Under the pieces are notes generated by a model, which saw only the letters and a list, made by a program, of their open reading frames with translations, did no database searches and was not told where the DNA came from. Positions 50,315 to 60,029 of a stretch of DNA of 64,000 bases are shown one piece after another (position 1 is the stretch's first letter; the number at the start of each line of letters is the position of its first letter). The position numbers and the translations under genes were made by a program. This DNA comes from Coniella vitis (Eukaryota; Ascomycota; Sordariomycetes; Diaporthales; Schizoparmaceae), in the NCBI GenBank assembly GCA_011317545.1, contig WUJK01000001.1, positions 992,001 to 1,056,000 on the forward strand, read 5' to 3'.

Positions 50315-52273
50315 TCATATATGCTCATTACCTAGCCTGGGGCCGCTATAGTGTTTGGTAGCATATCCAAACCAGTTGATTACGCCAATTAAAGCTAGCG
50401 CGCCAGTAACGGCGGACGCATAATCTGTTCAATGTCAGCTACTACTATTTTTAGAAATTGGACATAGCGGGTCTTCAAATACTCACTCATATTGCTGGCC
50501 GTCACTGGCAGTCCGGCTGGAAAATTATAAAAGATCGTGCTAATCAAAGCCAAAACAATCGTCAAGGAGTTCGCGAGAGCACCGGACCCAAAACGCAAGC
50601 GGAACGACTCCTTGCTCACTGGCATAATATCCTGGACGGTTCCCGAAATGCGATGGTAGAGCATCAGGGCTGCAGGGAATGCAAAGCTCAGTTGTTGTAG
50701 AATCAGCCCGGTGCTGACTAGTGAATTGAAAGCGTCCGAAGAGCCAAGATATATGCAACCCAAGGCAGAAACACACAATGCGTTGAACAACAGTGCGTAG
50801 ACGGGAACACCCCAACGAGGATGAATGCGCGAGAGATAAGGAGACAACACAATAGCCTCGTCACGAGCAAAGGACCAGGTTAGACGGGAGGCTGTCTGTT
50901 GGGCTCCAGTGATGGCGAAGATGGTGATGATCGCAATGATAACAGTGAAGAATGTTGCGACACGAGCAGAGGCGGTTGCCTGGTAGAATATCTCGAGGGC
51001 GGGGAACCTGTGGCAAGAGCATGCTGTTAAAATCGAGCCAACCAGAGGTGGATGAACCGGAAATAGCGGCGGAGTATAACGTACGCTGCGGCCAAGACAC
51101 TGTCAAAGTCGTGGTAGCTGTAGCACAGAGCTATCGCGAATGCGAGAGACGTTACAAAGCCAATAAGAACTGTAGAGATTAACGCTCGAGGAATTGCCGT
51201 AGCTGCGTTGCTACATTCTTCTGAGAGATGAATAACTCCATCAAGTCCCGAGTAAATAAAGTTTGGGTTGACGAGACCGGTGAGGAAGACGATTGCATCT
51301 GACGACCACCCCGAGGTGTTCTGGAATTGAGTCCACACAGACTCGCTGCTCTGCTTTGGGTTCGACTCCGCCACGCAAGTGACGGCACTGACGAAGAAAG
51401 CGATAATAGACATGAAAACTGGGATAGCATACATTGGTAGATTAGTATATAGGCCCAAATCTGCTTTTGTCGAACTCGATACAGAGTGAGTCCTGAGGCT
51501 GGTGAAGAAAAGCACTTACAGCCCACATCCATTATCCACATAGTCTTTCTCAATCCAAATATATTATAGACCGTGAGTAGGATATTGAGCGCTTGGTATA
51601 TGAGAAAGGTATGCCAAGTTTCGACAATATACCCTGGATTCCAGAAAGTTACGAGCGCAAGGATAATGGATGGGAAAGGAACGATAAAACCTGCGATACT
51701 TGCGATCCAGCCGAAAGTGTTGATAAGTCCACACCAGTAACTCTGCATCGGAGTTCGTCAGAATCGAAGGATAGGACACAAGGACAATAGGGAACTCACG
51801 AGGCCTTTGCTCAACGACGGAGGACTTAGAATACTAGTCCAATGATATTGACCGCCCGCCGTTGGATAGCTGGACGCAATCTCGGCCATACTCAGTGCAC
51901 ATGATCCTCCCAGGATGAAGATAATCACAATGCCATATATCAACGTCACTGGCCCCCCGGAGGCGATGGAAATGCTCATCGTCGCCGCCACTGCCACCCA
52001 ACTGTTGCAGATATTCCATCCTGTCGCAATAATACCCAACAAGCTCAGGTCCTTGCGAATTTCGGATTGCAGCCCCAAGCGAGAGAGGGGGCTGTCTTCG
52101 GATACGCCCAGAGAGGTCGAAATGTCTGATGGATGCAGGTCGTACCATTTAGTGCTCTGCTCCACTGCGATGGGATACTATGTATGAAGAGGTGGATTCC
52201 GTTACGTACTTTTCTCGAGGGAAGCTAAACCTGCCAAATCCTCTTTTGGGTGAGACATATGATCAGGTTCCAT
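50315..52273 (-). CDS. Amino-acid/GABA permease (APC family)
   Basis: A 538-aa plasma-membrane transporter with about 12 TM helices. Exons: 52210-52273, 51800-52164, 51520-51742, 51085-51418, 50487-51007, 50315-50424. All five introns (45, 57, 101, 77 and 62 bp) start with acceptable consensus and keep frame. The first intron splits an ATG, so the true start is ATG 52273, giving MEPDHMSHPKEDL. Family blocks: LSLLGIIATGWNICNSWVAV, GGSCALSMAEIASSYPTAGGQYHW, FIYSGLDGVIHLSEEC, SRLTWSFARDEA and the final NYASAVTGALALIGVINWFGYA. The gene is divergent from the amine oxidase at 53302 and shares a 1.0-kb promoter with it, so the likely substrate is an amine, GABA or amino acid that the oxidase then uses. 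Confidence 0.9.
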
Positions 52274-53301
52274 TTTGATTCGTCAATGACAATAGATCTG
52301 GTCTGCCGCGCTGACCAACAGGAGAACAGAAATGCGGGAGCGGCAATGTAGGTTTAAGATGCAACGCTCCGAGGTCAAGAATCCGAATCACGTACTACCA
52401 TATATAGAGAAAGAGAGCACAAAATATTTATCAATTGATAGAAGGAGTCGCCAAAGACTCTGCTCTCAAACTTCCTCGCAGCCGGTCTTCGCATCTCACG
52501 CTAGTGCTCCAATATGGCTACAAAGTTGCCTGTTATCAACTTGCTACAGCAGGACAAAGCAGAGGAGCAAGATAAGGAAGCCATTCACATCCACCAAACC
52601 CCACTCATTCTAGCCTTCGAGACGAAGATGCTCCTCTGTGTGGAAAAGACTCCGAGTCAAGCTTTCCAAGAAATCCCGACTGTTCAGGAGATAGCAATGA
52701 TAAGTCCATCTGCAAAAGTATGATTCACGATTAGGGTAAACCTAAGCCGGCAGCATTGAATCTTTCCTAAAACGGATATAAAAGTGAGAAACTGAACATA
52801 ATAATGCGTAAGCCGGCATACTCGGCTTATATGCTTATCTTGAGCTTATCAGGCCTGCTGAGTTGGGCCTGGCTGGACATCTGATAAGCTATGGATGTGG
52901 GGCGATAAGAAAATGTGCCTAGTACAATGTGAATAGTACATAGCACCGTTACAAAGAATTGCCTGATTGGGATAAAAAAGTGAGAGTTCGAACGCACCCT
53001 GCGAATGTGTGGCTGCATCAAGAGATTTAGTTCACAATGTTCTCTTGTCGGAACATCACAACCCTCTCAGTACTCACTCACGCCACCATGACCTTCTATA
53101 CCGTAATTGGAAATGAAATTGAGAACTGGGCTAAATCGTACCATCCCAATAATCGCTGATTGAGACGGCTTGGCAAATCTGCGCAACAATGAAAAAGGAA
53201 TATTTAATATGTTCTCAAGACCCATCAACTTCGCTCTGGGCAGCTAACCAAGCGCTCATTTCAACACTATTGTCATCATATTTTCCTTCAACACTTGAAC
53301 A
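52274..53301. promoter_or_regulatory. Bidirectional promoter of permease and amine oxidase
   Basis: A 1,028-bp region between divergent starts with no coding signal. It holds a TAAGCCG inverted repeat at 52809-52829 and a second TAAGCCGGCA copy at 52743-52752. Confidence 0.6.
52809..52829. promoter_or_regulatory. Putative Zn2Cys6 binding site (CCG-N7-CGG)
   Basis: TAAGCCG, seven bases, CGGCTTA: a perfect 7-bp inverted repeat whose core is an everted CCG/CGG pair, the half-site type bound by Zn2Cys6 dimers. TAAGCCGGCA recurs at 52743-52752. A Zn2Cys6 gene lies 2.6 kb away. Confidence 0.5.
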
Positions 53302-54819
53302 ATGAGCAACCCACCAGGACATGTCAGCCGTGACGGCTACCAGTGGACGCCTGAGACCGGTCTCAAGGCTGGAATACCATGTCTAGGGACTATCAAGCCA
53401 CAAACCAAGCTTGCGCCGGGGGATACCATCTACGACGTGGCCGTCATTGGCGCAGGCTATACCGGTATTACAGCATCACGGGATCTAGCAACGACCAGTC
53501 ACAAAACCCTGTTGATCGAAGCCCGCGACCGGATTGGCGGTCGCTCCTGGTCTTCCAACATCAACGGCTACCCCTTCGAAATGGGTGGTACTTGGGTGCA
53601 CTGGACGCAACCTTTTATCTGGAGGGAGCTGTTTCGTTACAACCTGCTGGGCGAGAACCTCGAAGTCTCCATGTCAAGCGAGGGTGGCATCAACAAGTGT
53701 GTCGTTCGACCATTTAAAGACCAGCCAGCCATTTTTCTCGACAAGGACCAGGAGGACAAGTTGTCTGAGAGCGCCATGAAAAAGCTGGTCAACGTCGATG
53801 GGCAGCTCGGCCGCACCGTGATTCCTTTACCACACGACGCCCTACGCAATAAGGAAGCAGTCGCCATCTACGATAAGATGTCCCTCGCTGATCGCTTCGC
53901 CGAGATTGAACACGATCTGACACCCTTGGAGAAAAACTTGCTTGAAGGGTTCTTGAGTATCACAAGTGGAGCAAAGTGGCATGAGGCTTCATTCTTCGAA
54001 ATGCTACGCTGGTGGGCTCTGTCAAACTGGGATTACAAGGATTTCATGGAGATGGGCCTTACGTATAAGCTCAGGTGTGGACAGAGCGGACTCCAAAGGT
54101 GCATATTCGATGAAGCAAACGCGAGCGGCAATTTGGCATACAGCTTCTCCACACCTGTGGCAAGTGTACATGACCATGGAAGCTTGGTGGAAATCAAATG
54201 TCGCAATGGTGAGACGTTCAAAGCGAGGAGGCTCATCTGTACAATCCCCCTAAACGTGCTGCACACAATTCAGTTCACGCCTGAGCTGTTGCCCTTGAAA
54301 AAGCAGGCAAGTATCGAAGGCCATGCGAATCACGTGGTCAAGTGTCATGTGGAGGTGGCTAAGCCCAGTCTAAGATCGCTTGGCACATTCAACTATCCTC
54401 ATGGAAAGCTGACGTACGCTTTCGGTGACGGAACAACATCCGCTGGCAACACCCATCTGGTTTCCTTCGGTAGCTCATTGCCGGGTGTTCACCTACAGCC
54501 CGAGGAGAATGTCCAAGAAACACTCGACGCTTGGAAGGGCTTGTTGCCCGACACCAAAGAGGAGGAAATCAAGAGAGTGGTATTTCACAACTGGCACAAG
54601 GATGAGTTCGCACGAGGAGCTTGGGAATGGTTCAAACCAAATCAAGTCAGCAAGTATCTCGACGCTTTACGGGAGAAGCAGGGTAACATCTGGTTTGGTA
54701 GTGCTGACTGGGCCATGGGGTGGCGCGGTTTCTTGGACGGTGGAATTGAGGATGGACAACGAGTCGCGAAGGAAGTGGCAGACAACTTGAGGTTGAAAGC
54801 AACTGTTGGAAAGTTGTAA
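53302..54819 (+). CDS. Flavin-containing amine oxidase
   Basis: A 505-aa single-exon FAD enzyme of the monoamine oxidase family, oxidising primary amines to aldehyde, ammonia and hydrogen peroxide. The Rossmann fold is clear at residues 43-75 (DVAVIGAGYTGITASRDL, then IEARDRIGGRSWS). GGTWVHWTQPFIWRE follows in the usual position for the second FAD contact. The C-terminal FAD block is GSADWAMGWRGFLDGGIEDG. The cysteine motif that carries covalent FAD in classical MAOs (SGGC type) is absent, so FAD is probably bound non-covalently. The start is ATG 53302, the first in frame. No peroxisomal SKL-type end is present (it ends GKL). The neighbouring permease and regulator suggest a role in amine uptake and use as nitrogen source. 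Confidence 0.9.
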   Translation: MSNPPGHVSRDGYQWTPETGLKAGIPCLGTIKPQTKLAPGDTIYDVAVIGAGYTGITASRDLATTSHKTLLIEARDRIGGRSWSSNINGYPFEMGGTWVHWTQPFIWRELFRYNLLGENLEVSMSSEGGINKCVVRPFKDQPAIFLDKDQEDKLSESAMKKLVNVDGQLGRTVIPLPHDALRNKEAVAIYDKMSLADRFAEIEHDLTPLEKNLLEGFLSITSGAKWHEASFFEMLRWWALSNWDYKDFMEMGLTYKLRCGQSGLQRCIFDEANASGNLAYSFSTPVASVHDHGSLVEIKCRNGETFKARRLICTIPLNVLHTIQFTPELLPLKKQASIEGHANHVVKCHVEVAKPSLRSLGTFNYPHGKLTYAFGDGTTSAGNTHLVSFGSSLPGVHLQPEENVQETLDAWKGLLPDTKEEEIKRVVFHNWHKDEFARGAWEWFKPNQVSKYLDALREKQGNIWFGSADWAMGWRGFLDGGIEDGQRVAKEVADNLRLKATVGKL

Positions 54820-55422
54820 ATAGAATACCAATTTTGTGAAATTCTTCATAATCACTCCATCCTCGTCGTATTAGTTGCAACACGTAAGCGTATCTGGTAC
54901 GATATTTCATAAACGGACGAGAAAAGCTTCGTGTATGTTCCCTTTTCTTCCTGCTTCTGACCCGCCCAGATACAATATCCAGGATCATCTGTCCTAAAGA
55001 CTATATGCAGGAGATAATGCCTGTCGAAGGACTACACCACCATCAAATAACCGAATGACACGTGAAAAAATTGGCAACCATATCAATGTAAGGTAGCAAA
55101 TCTCCCGAAATGGAGGGGATTGCAGAGAATTATATATACAAAAACCGTGATACAGGAAACCTGTCAAGAGAACCAAAGCTGCGACAGCTGTTCCGTCCTC
55201 CATCCAAACTCTTCGTCGCCAACTATTTTAAGATCTGTTTTCATATAAATCAGCCGATGGGAGGGTAAAGGATGGAAGAAAAATGATTGTCAAGTGTTTA
55301 TAAAAGGATAGCAAAAGGAAATATAGGCAGCTCGATGCCCTTTGGCTAAGCTTTCAGTGTTGGGCAAGGTGCAACAAGGTTCTAGTTTCAGGCCTAGGTA
55401 GATTCATTCATACTTTTGAAAA
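54820..55422. other. Convergent intergenic region
   Basis: Lies between the 3' ends of the amine oxidase and the Zn2Cys6 gene; nothing else seen. Confidence 0.5.
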
Positions 55423-57327
55423 CTACATTATAAACGTCTTCAAATTCGTCAACATAGATGTCCAATTTTGCCCAAGATCCCGAATTTTCCAAATTTCAGG
55501 CAATGCCTCCAAACCCTTTAGCACATTTGAATAACTAGTGGAGTTCCAAATCTGCTGCAAGACACCGGAAAAGTATAACCGATCATGACTGGTGCGAGAC
55601 TCTGCAGCAGCCACGAAAGCAGGCCAGACGATGCTGTGCGAGCCCGGTGCAGATGGGTCGACTTGTTCGAAAAGACATCGGACATGATTGAGCTGCAGAC
55701 GAATAGTCTCATCTGCCTGTGTGCATGTAAGAGTAGTGATGGTTGTCCGTGCTTTGTTTGCATGATTCATGGCAGCCTGGTTTGCGCGGACAACGAAAAG
55801 TTCGGAAGCTTCACGTATAATATCCAAATAGAGCTTCGTTCTCCTGTCCAGAAAGGTGATGAGAGATTCCTGTGATTCGTTGGATGTGGCTATGAGTTCA
55901 AGAGATTTGGTTTGGACAGGTGCTAGTCGTTCAAGGCACCCTAAAGGATCTCTCAAAGTATGGGTGAAGTCCTCAATCGATTCGGACTTGCCCAAAACCG
56001 GGCAGGCAAAAAATGATATCCTATATCCGTTAGTCGCTGACCCTATATCTAACAGAGGCGAGAAGGTGAAAGAATAACATACAGCCTAGACTGGTCATAT
56101 AGAAACTTTCCTAAAGCTGTATCTCCGGCTGCTGCACCATTGCCCATGGCTTGTCCTCTTGCGTCTAAGAAAGCCGTAAGCATATTGTAGAGCGTGAGGA
56201 TATGCTCATGACCCGTGATAAGGTCCGTTATTATAAGCAAAATAATCGTTGCCCATGTCGTATCGCTTAAATCGGGTGATTTCTGGGTCATCTTTTGAAT
56301 GATAGCAGCCTGCCCACGCTCAGCGGGCAGTCGAAGCTCAGGCGAACGCCGTGACCTGTGAAACGCCGCCGCAACACATACAGCACGCTCAACCATAGGG
56401 TCAGAGAGAGCAAGTGGTAAAATCTGATACCTGTAGCCGTTCGCTTCATCGTCGTACAAGAGCATAACGGGAGAGACATGAGTGGAGACTGTGACAAGTT
56501 TTAGCACTTCAGCTAGCGGCCTGCCATGGGAGCGAACGCACAGTGGTCAAAGAGCAGACGTGTCCTCGGATCGGCCTTGGACAGTAATGGAGGAAGATTA
56601 AGCAGCATGACCTGCGGATCCCTTTCATAGGAGCTATTGTGACAGCGTTTCCCGGAGATTGCAAGTGCGGAATGATCTCCTAGAACACTGCTTGATCCGG
56701 ATACAGCTCGTGCATCGGCCGCAGGGGTTCCATTTCTGAAGCAGAGAGGACAAATCGCTTCACAATATATGTGAGAGCATGGAAGAAGCCTCACAGAAGA
56801 ATGGCTATTGTCACGAGGCAGAAACGTCGAGCCTTTCGGAATGCCAGTCGGCTGTTGTAAGGCACTGTTCAGACCACTGTCGATATCTTCTTCTTGTGAC
56901 CGGGAAGAGAGTACACCAGATTCTTTGGAACTTGAAAATTTCCCAAGCGTTTCTTCGTCCTTAGAGCTCTTTCTAGCCAATTGTTTTCGACCTTGTTTTG
57001 TTCGGCTCGGACCATCCATCCATCTTAGGTTGCGACCACTTCGTTTCGATCTTTGTGCTGGCGGGGCAGTGGATGGTGAAGCTTGCGTGACATCAAGCTC
57101 CGCCGTCGAGACCGACTTAAGGTCCGCAAAACGATATCTAATGCCATAACCAGGACAGTCAAGGTCCTTTTTCTCACACTTCTTGCATGTGGGCGTTGTC
57201 AAGTCACAGACTATCCTCCTTTTCATGCAATTATAGCAAGCTATGTCAAGGTTCAGTTCACTTGTGCCTCCATGCTGAAATATAGTGGAAGAAAAGACTC
57301 ACCTTTGCTAGGCTTATTGCAGCTCAT
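55423..57327 (-). CDS. Zn2Cys6 transcription factor (Fungal_trans_2 type)
   Basis: A 575-aa regulator. Exons: 57303-57327, 56542-57240, 56083-56488, 55423-56020; introns of 62, 53 and 62 bp. The first exon has only eight codons (MSCNKPSK). The Zn2Cys6 cluster is ACYNC-MKRRIV-CDLTTPTCKKCEKKDLDC, with spacing C-x2-C-x6-C-x6-C-x2-C-x6-C, followed by GYGIRYRF. A basic Ser-rich linker leads to the activation domain, where the second intron must be removed to give LLFDHFSTHVSPVMLLYDDEANGYRYQILPLAL, a typical opening of Fungal_trans_2. Its placement next to the permease/oxidase pair, and the CCG/CGG palindrome in their promoter, make it the likely local activator. Confidence 0.87.
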
Positions 57328-57732
57328 GGATTCTTCTGGAAAATGTTGTTCTATACTGGACACTTGGAAAGAATGCCTACCATCAGAAGGGTTGTGTCGT
57401 TAACTTGAACGATGACGGAGATAGTGGATACAATGCGTAGTAGAGATTACGAGAAGAAATCAGTTCAGCCCGACATCCGGCAAGCCGGGGTGAGGTCACG
57501 TGACGTGCGTAGAAAACTGTGCCGAAAACGGTAATTTACGTAGCTTTGAAGGACAACGCTGTGGTGCTAGCTCTCTGACAGTATGCGTCTTCTCAACATA
57601 TACACTTCTTGGAAGTTTACTATTCCATCCACTTGCAGTGAAGGAACACAATACTATCACCACCAGTGTTGATGATTTTAACCGTGAACAATGATATGAG
57701 TCCCGTCAGATATAAAACAAAAAAACAAAACA
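57328..57732. other. Promoter region of the Zn2Cys6 gene
   Basis: Contains the palindrome GTCACGTGAC at 57495-57504 and CCGGCAAGCCGG just before it at about 57477-57488, an inverted GC-rich motif resembling the AAGCCGG elements of the permease/oxidase promoter. Confidence 0.45.
57495..57504. promoter_or_regulatory. CACGTG palindrome (E-box type)
   Basis: GTCACGTGAC, a perfect 10-bp palindrome with a bHLH-type core, about 170 bp upstream of the start codon of the Zn2Cys6 gene. Confidence 0.4.
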
Positions 57733-57806
57733 TGATCTGGCCCGGGTTCGAACCGGAGACCTTCAGTGTGTTAGACTGACGTGATAACCAACTACACCAC
57801 CTGACC
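57733..57806 (-). tRNA. tRNA-Val (anticodon AAC)
   Basis: A 74-nt cloverleaf without intron. Acceptor GGTCAGG, D arm GTGTAGTTGGTTATCAC, anticodon arm with stem TCAGT/ACTGA and loop CTAACAC (anticodon AAC, read as valine), and T arm TCCGG-TTCGAAC-CCGGG. The discriminator is A. Both internal promoter boxes are intact. One oddity is an A-A mismatch at the fifth acceptor pair (GGTCAGG against CCAGATC). The body matches the fungal tRNA-Val(AAC) consensus. Confidence 0.93.
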
Positions 57807-58671
57807 AATTTGTGAATACACATAGCATTGAAAGGCTTATAATGACAAACCACCAGACCTACTATGGTATAGAGCATCCCGTCAGCTTGAAACGTAATAC
57901 TACTTGTTATGGGATAAGACTATAGTAAAATTTGCAAATGTTTTGATATCAAATGTCACAGTTATTTTGCGCTTCGTGTTCGGTTTATTACTTTTGATTA
58001 AGAGGCAACGCTATGCTTAGCTGTCATATCCGACCTGCCCTTTTGAAGGGAGATCCTAGCATGTCCTGGCAGCCTGTGTCACTATTGCTATTCTTGTTAT
58101 TCGTGAGCTCGGGATTACGACATGCTTTGCGGAACTTCGACAAGGCGACGATCCGAGAATACAATAGGTGCGACTTATACTTCAGCCACAACCTGAGACT
58201 AGATGTCTGAAGTTTCAAAGCTAACTGCTTATCCTGCATTCCTTGGGTATCGATTTTGAGGTTACCATCGCGGACACCAGTTGTTGTAAGACCCAGTAAG
58301 TGTTGTGTGTTGTAAGTAAGCGTTCTGAAGCAGGAGTCCAAGCTAAAATATTACAGGCTGCGAATAATATTGGCTAACGTCCCTCAGCCCTGTGCTGTTG
58401 GAACGCTGCTGACAAGAGATTATCCTTACGCTGCGAGCGTGACGGTATAACCTCGATGAGACAAACACTCAGCTCGGGCTTGGCAGGCCAAGCACATATG
58501 GGTAATCTTTGACGGTTTTTCGATCCGATCAGAGAGCTGTTGGAAACTCAATTGCACCGCGCTTCGATATAAAAGCCCTCGCCAGCCCCTCAACGAAAAA
58601 TTGATTATCGAAGTCATCCAACAAGCAGTTCAACCAAGTGCACTTTAAGATCTTTTGTCCCAACTCACAGT
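57807..58671. other. Intergenic with promoter of the secreted-protein gene
   Basis: No gene beyond the tRNA. A TATA box lies near the right end. Confidence 0.5.
58568..58575 (+). promoter_or_regulatory. TATA box of the secreted-protein gene
   Basis: TATAAAAG about 100 bp upstream of ATG 58672, in a spacing suitable for a strong regulated promoter. Confidence 0.55.
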
Positions 58672-59222
58672 ATGTTTCGCATTCATCATATTGCACTGCA
58701 CGTTCTGGCTCTAGCAGCCATGACTCAAGCTAGCCTGCTCTCGCGCCAAAGCTCAGTCGACTGTCGCGATGATCTTCCCGCAGATACCCTCGCCAATGTA
58801 AATTTTTCCAAGAGACTTCTCCTACCTTTCGTCTGTCAGAGGCAATCCACTGACTTTTGTGCTTGAGCATAGGTGCCCGATGCTGTGACTTGCATCAACC
58901 AACTTGCTGCACGCGGCAACGAGGCTTGCGACGTCAACAGCCTCACAAACACGCTCTGTAATATTAGGGGCACAACTCTCACTGTGCTCAACAAGGCTCT
59001 CAATGAAGGCGGTGGTAACCAAGGGAGTGGAGCCGTAACATGGTAAGTTGAGAAGATCTGCATTAATGTCTGGGTAAACGGGCTAACAATAGTTATAGCC
59101 AAGGAGTAGCCCAGGCCGCTGGTCGAATCTTAGACTTCTGTTCCAGGGGCGATGGTAAAGTGCGGGGTGCAACTGATGCCTTCACTAATTCCAATGTCTT
59201 GGTTGATATCCGTCTTACTTGA
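58672..59222 (+). CDS. Small secreted cysteine-containing protein
   Basis: A 139-aa secreted protein. Exons: 58672-58797, 58873-59042, 59099-59222; introns of 75 and 56 bp starting GTAAAT and GTAAGT. The signal peptide is MFRIHHIALHVLALAAMTQAS. The mature part has six cysteines (VDCRDD, TCINQ, EACDV, LCNI, TCQGV, DFCSR), enough for three disulfides, and ends DIRLT. It has no known enzyme motif. Size, secretion, even cysteine number and a TATA-containing promoter fit a candidate effector or cell-surface protein, but no homologue is named from memory. Confidence 0.78.
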
Positions 59223-60029
59223 AAGAACGCTAGTTGCTCAAGTGTCACTACACGTACTCATAGATTAGGCGACACATTAATAGATAGCAGAGCCGTCATT
59301 ATAATTTCAATACCAAAACGCATATGGAGAAAACTCACGGGTATGCCAGCGGCAAATCAAAGGACCTGCCTAGCCGCAGAGCCAACCTTGTGTCTTTGAA
59401 CATATGTTTAAGGTCATGCATATCTTTGAACCAGGGGTATGATTCCCTCTTCTGCCTTGACCCTATCCAATACCCTAATTTACATTTTAAAAGCCCCCTC
59501 TATCTCTAACCAAAAAACAAGGTTTCTATATAAGCCTAGGAATAGTCTATACCAATGGATTTCCTGCATAGGTTACCCTGGTGGGCATCAACCGCTGACT
59601 TTCAAGCTCGTCGTACAACAAAAGCAATGATAAGCTCCCTTAGGCTAAGTCAGGGCCCAATAACATTCTCTTTCATATATTTGATCAAGTTTCAGTATCT
59701 CTTCGGCAAGATGTAGGGCAAAGAGAGCTAATGCTATTAGGTAGAAAGTGTTGAAGCTGTGAATAGGTGTATGACTCTGTCGGCCCATGTAAATACCTTC
59801 TTATAGATCACTATAGAGTAAGCATAAGTAGACTCTGAGGTCCTGAAGATAGTTTGAATCTTCTGAGAACCTACATGCAGGCCTCATTCTTTGATTACAT
59901 TCCAATAGTATACGAGAAAATAATTGTGATTCTAATTCTAGCGTTTAAGAAAAATAGCCATTACTGAATAGGGCTGTTTGACTCTACCACCACATAGGAA
60001 TCCGGCTTCTGTATGTATGACCTAGAATT
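59223..60029. other. Convergent intergenic region
   Basis: No gene seen between the 3' ends of the secreted-protein and P450 genes. Confidence 0.5.

Noticed and set aside
52332..52723. Plus-strand open frames in the divergent promoter
   Set aside because: No start context or domain; region is the shared promoter.
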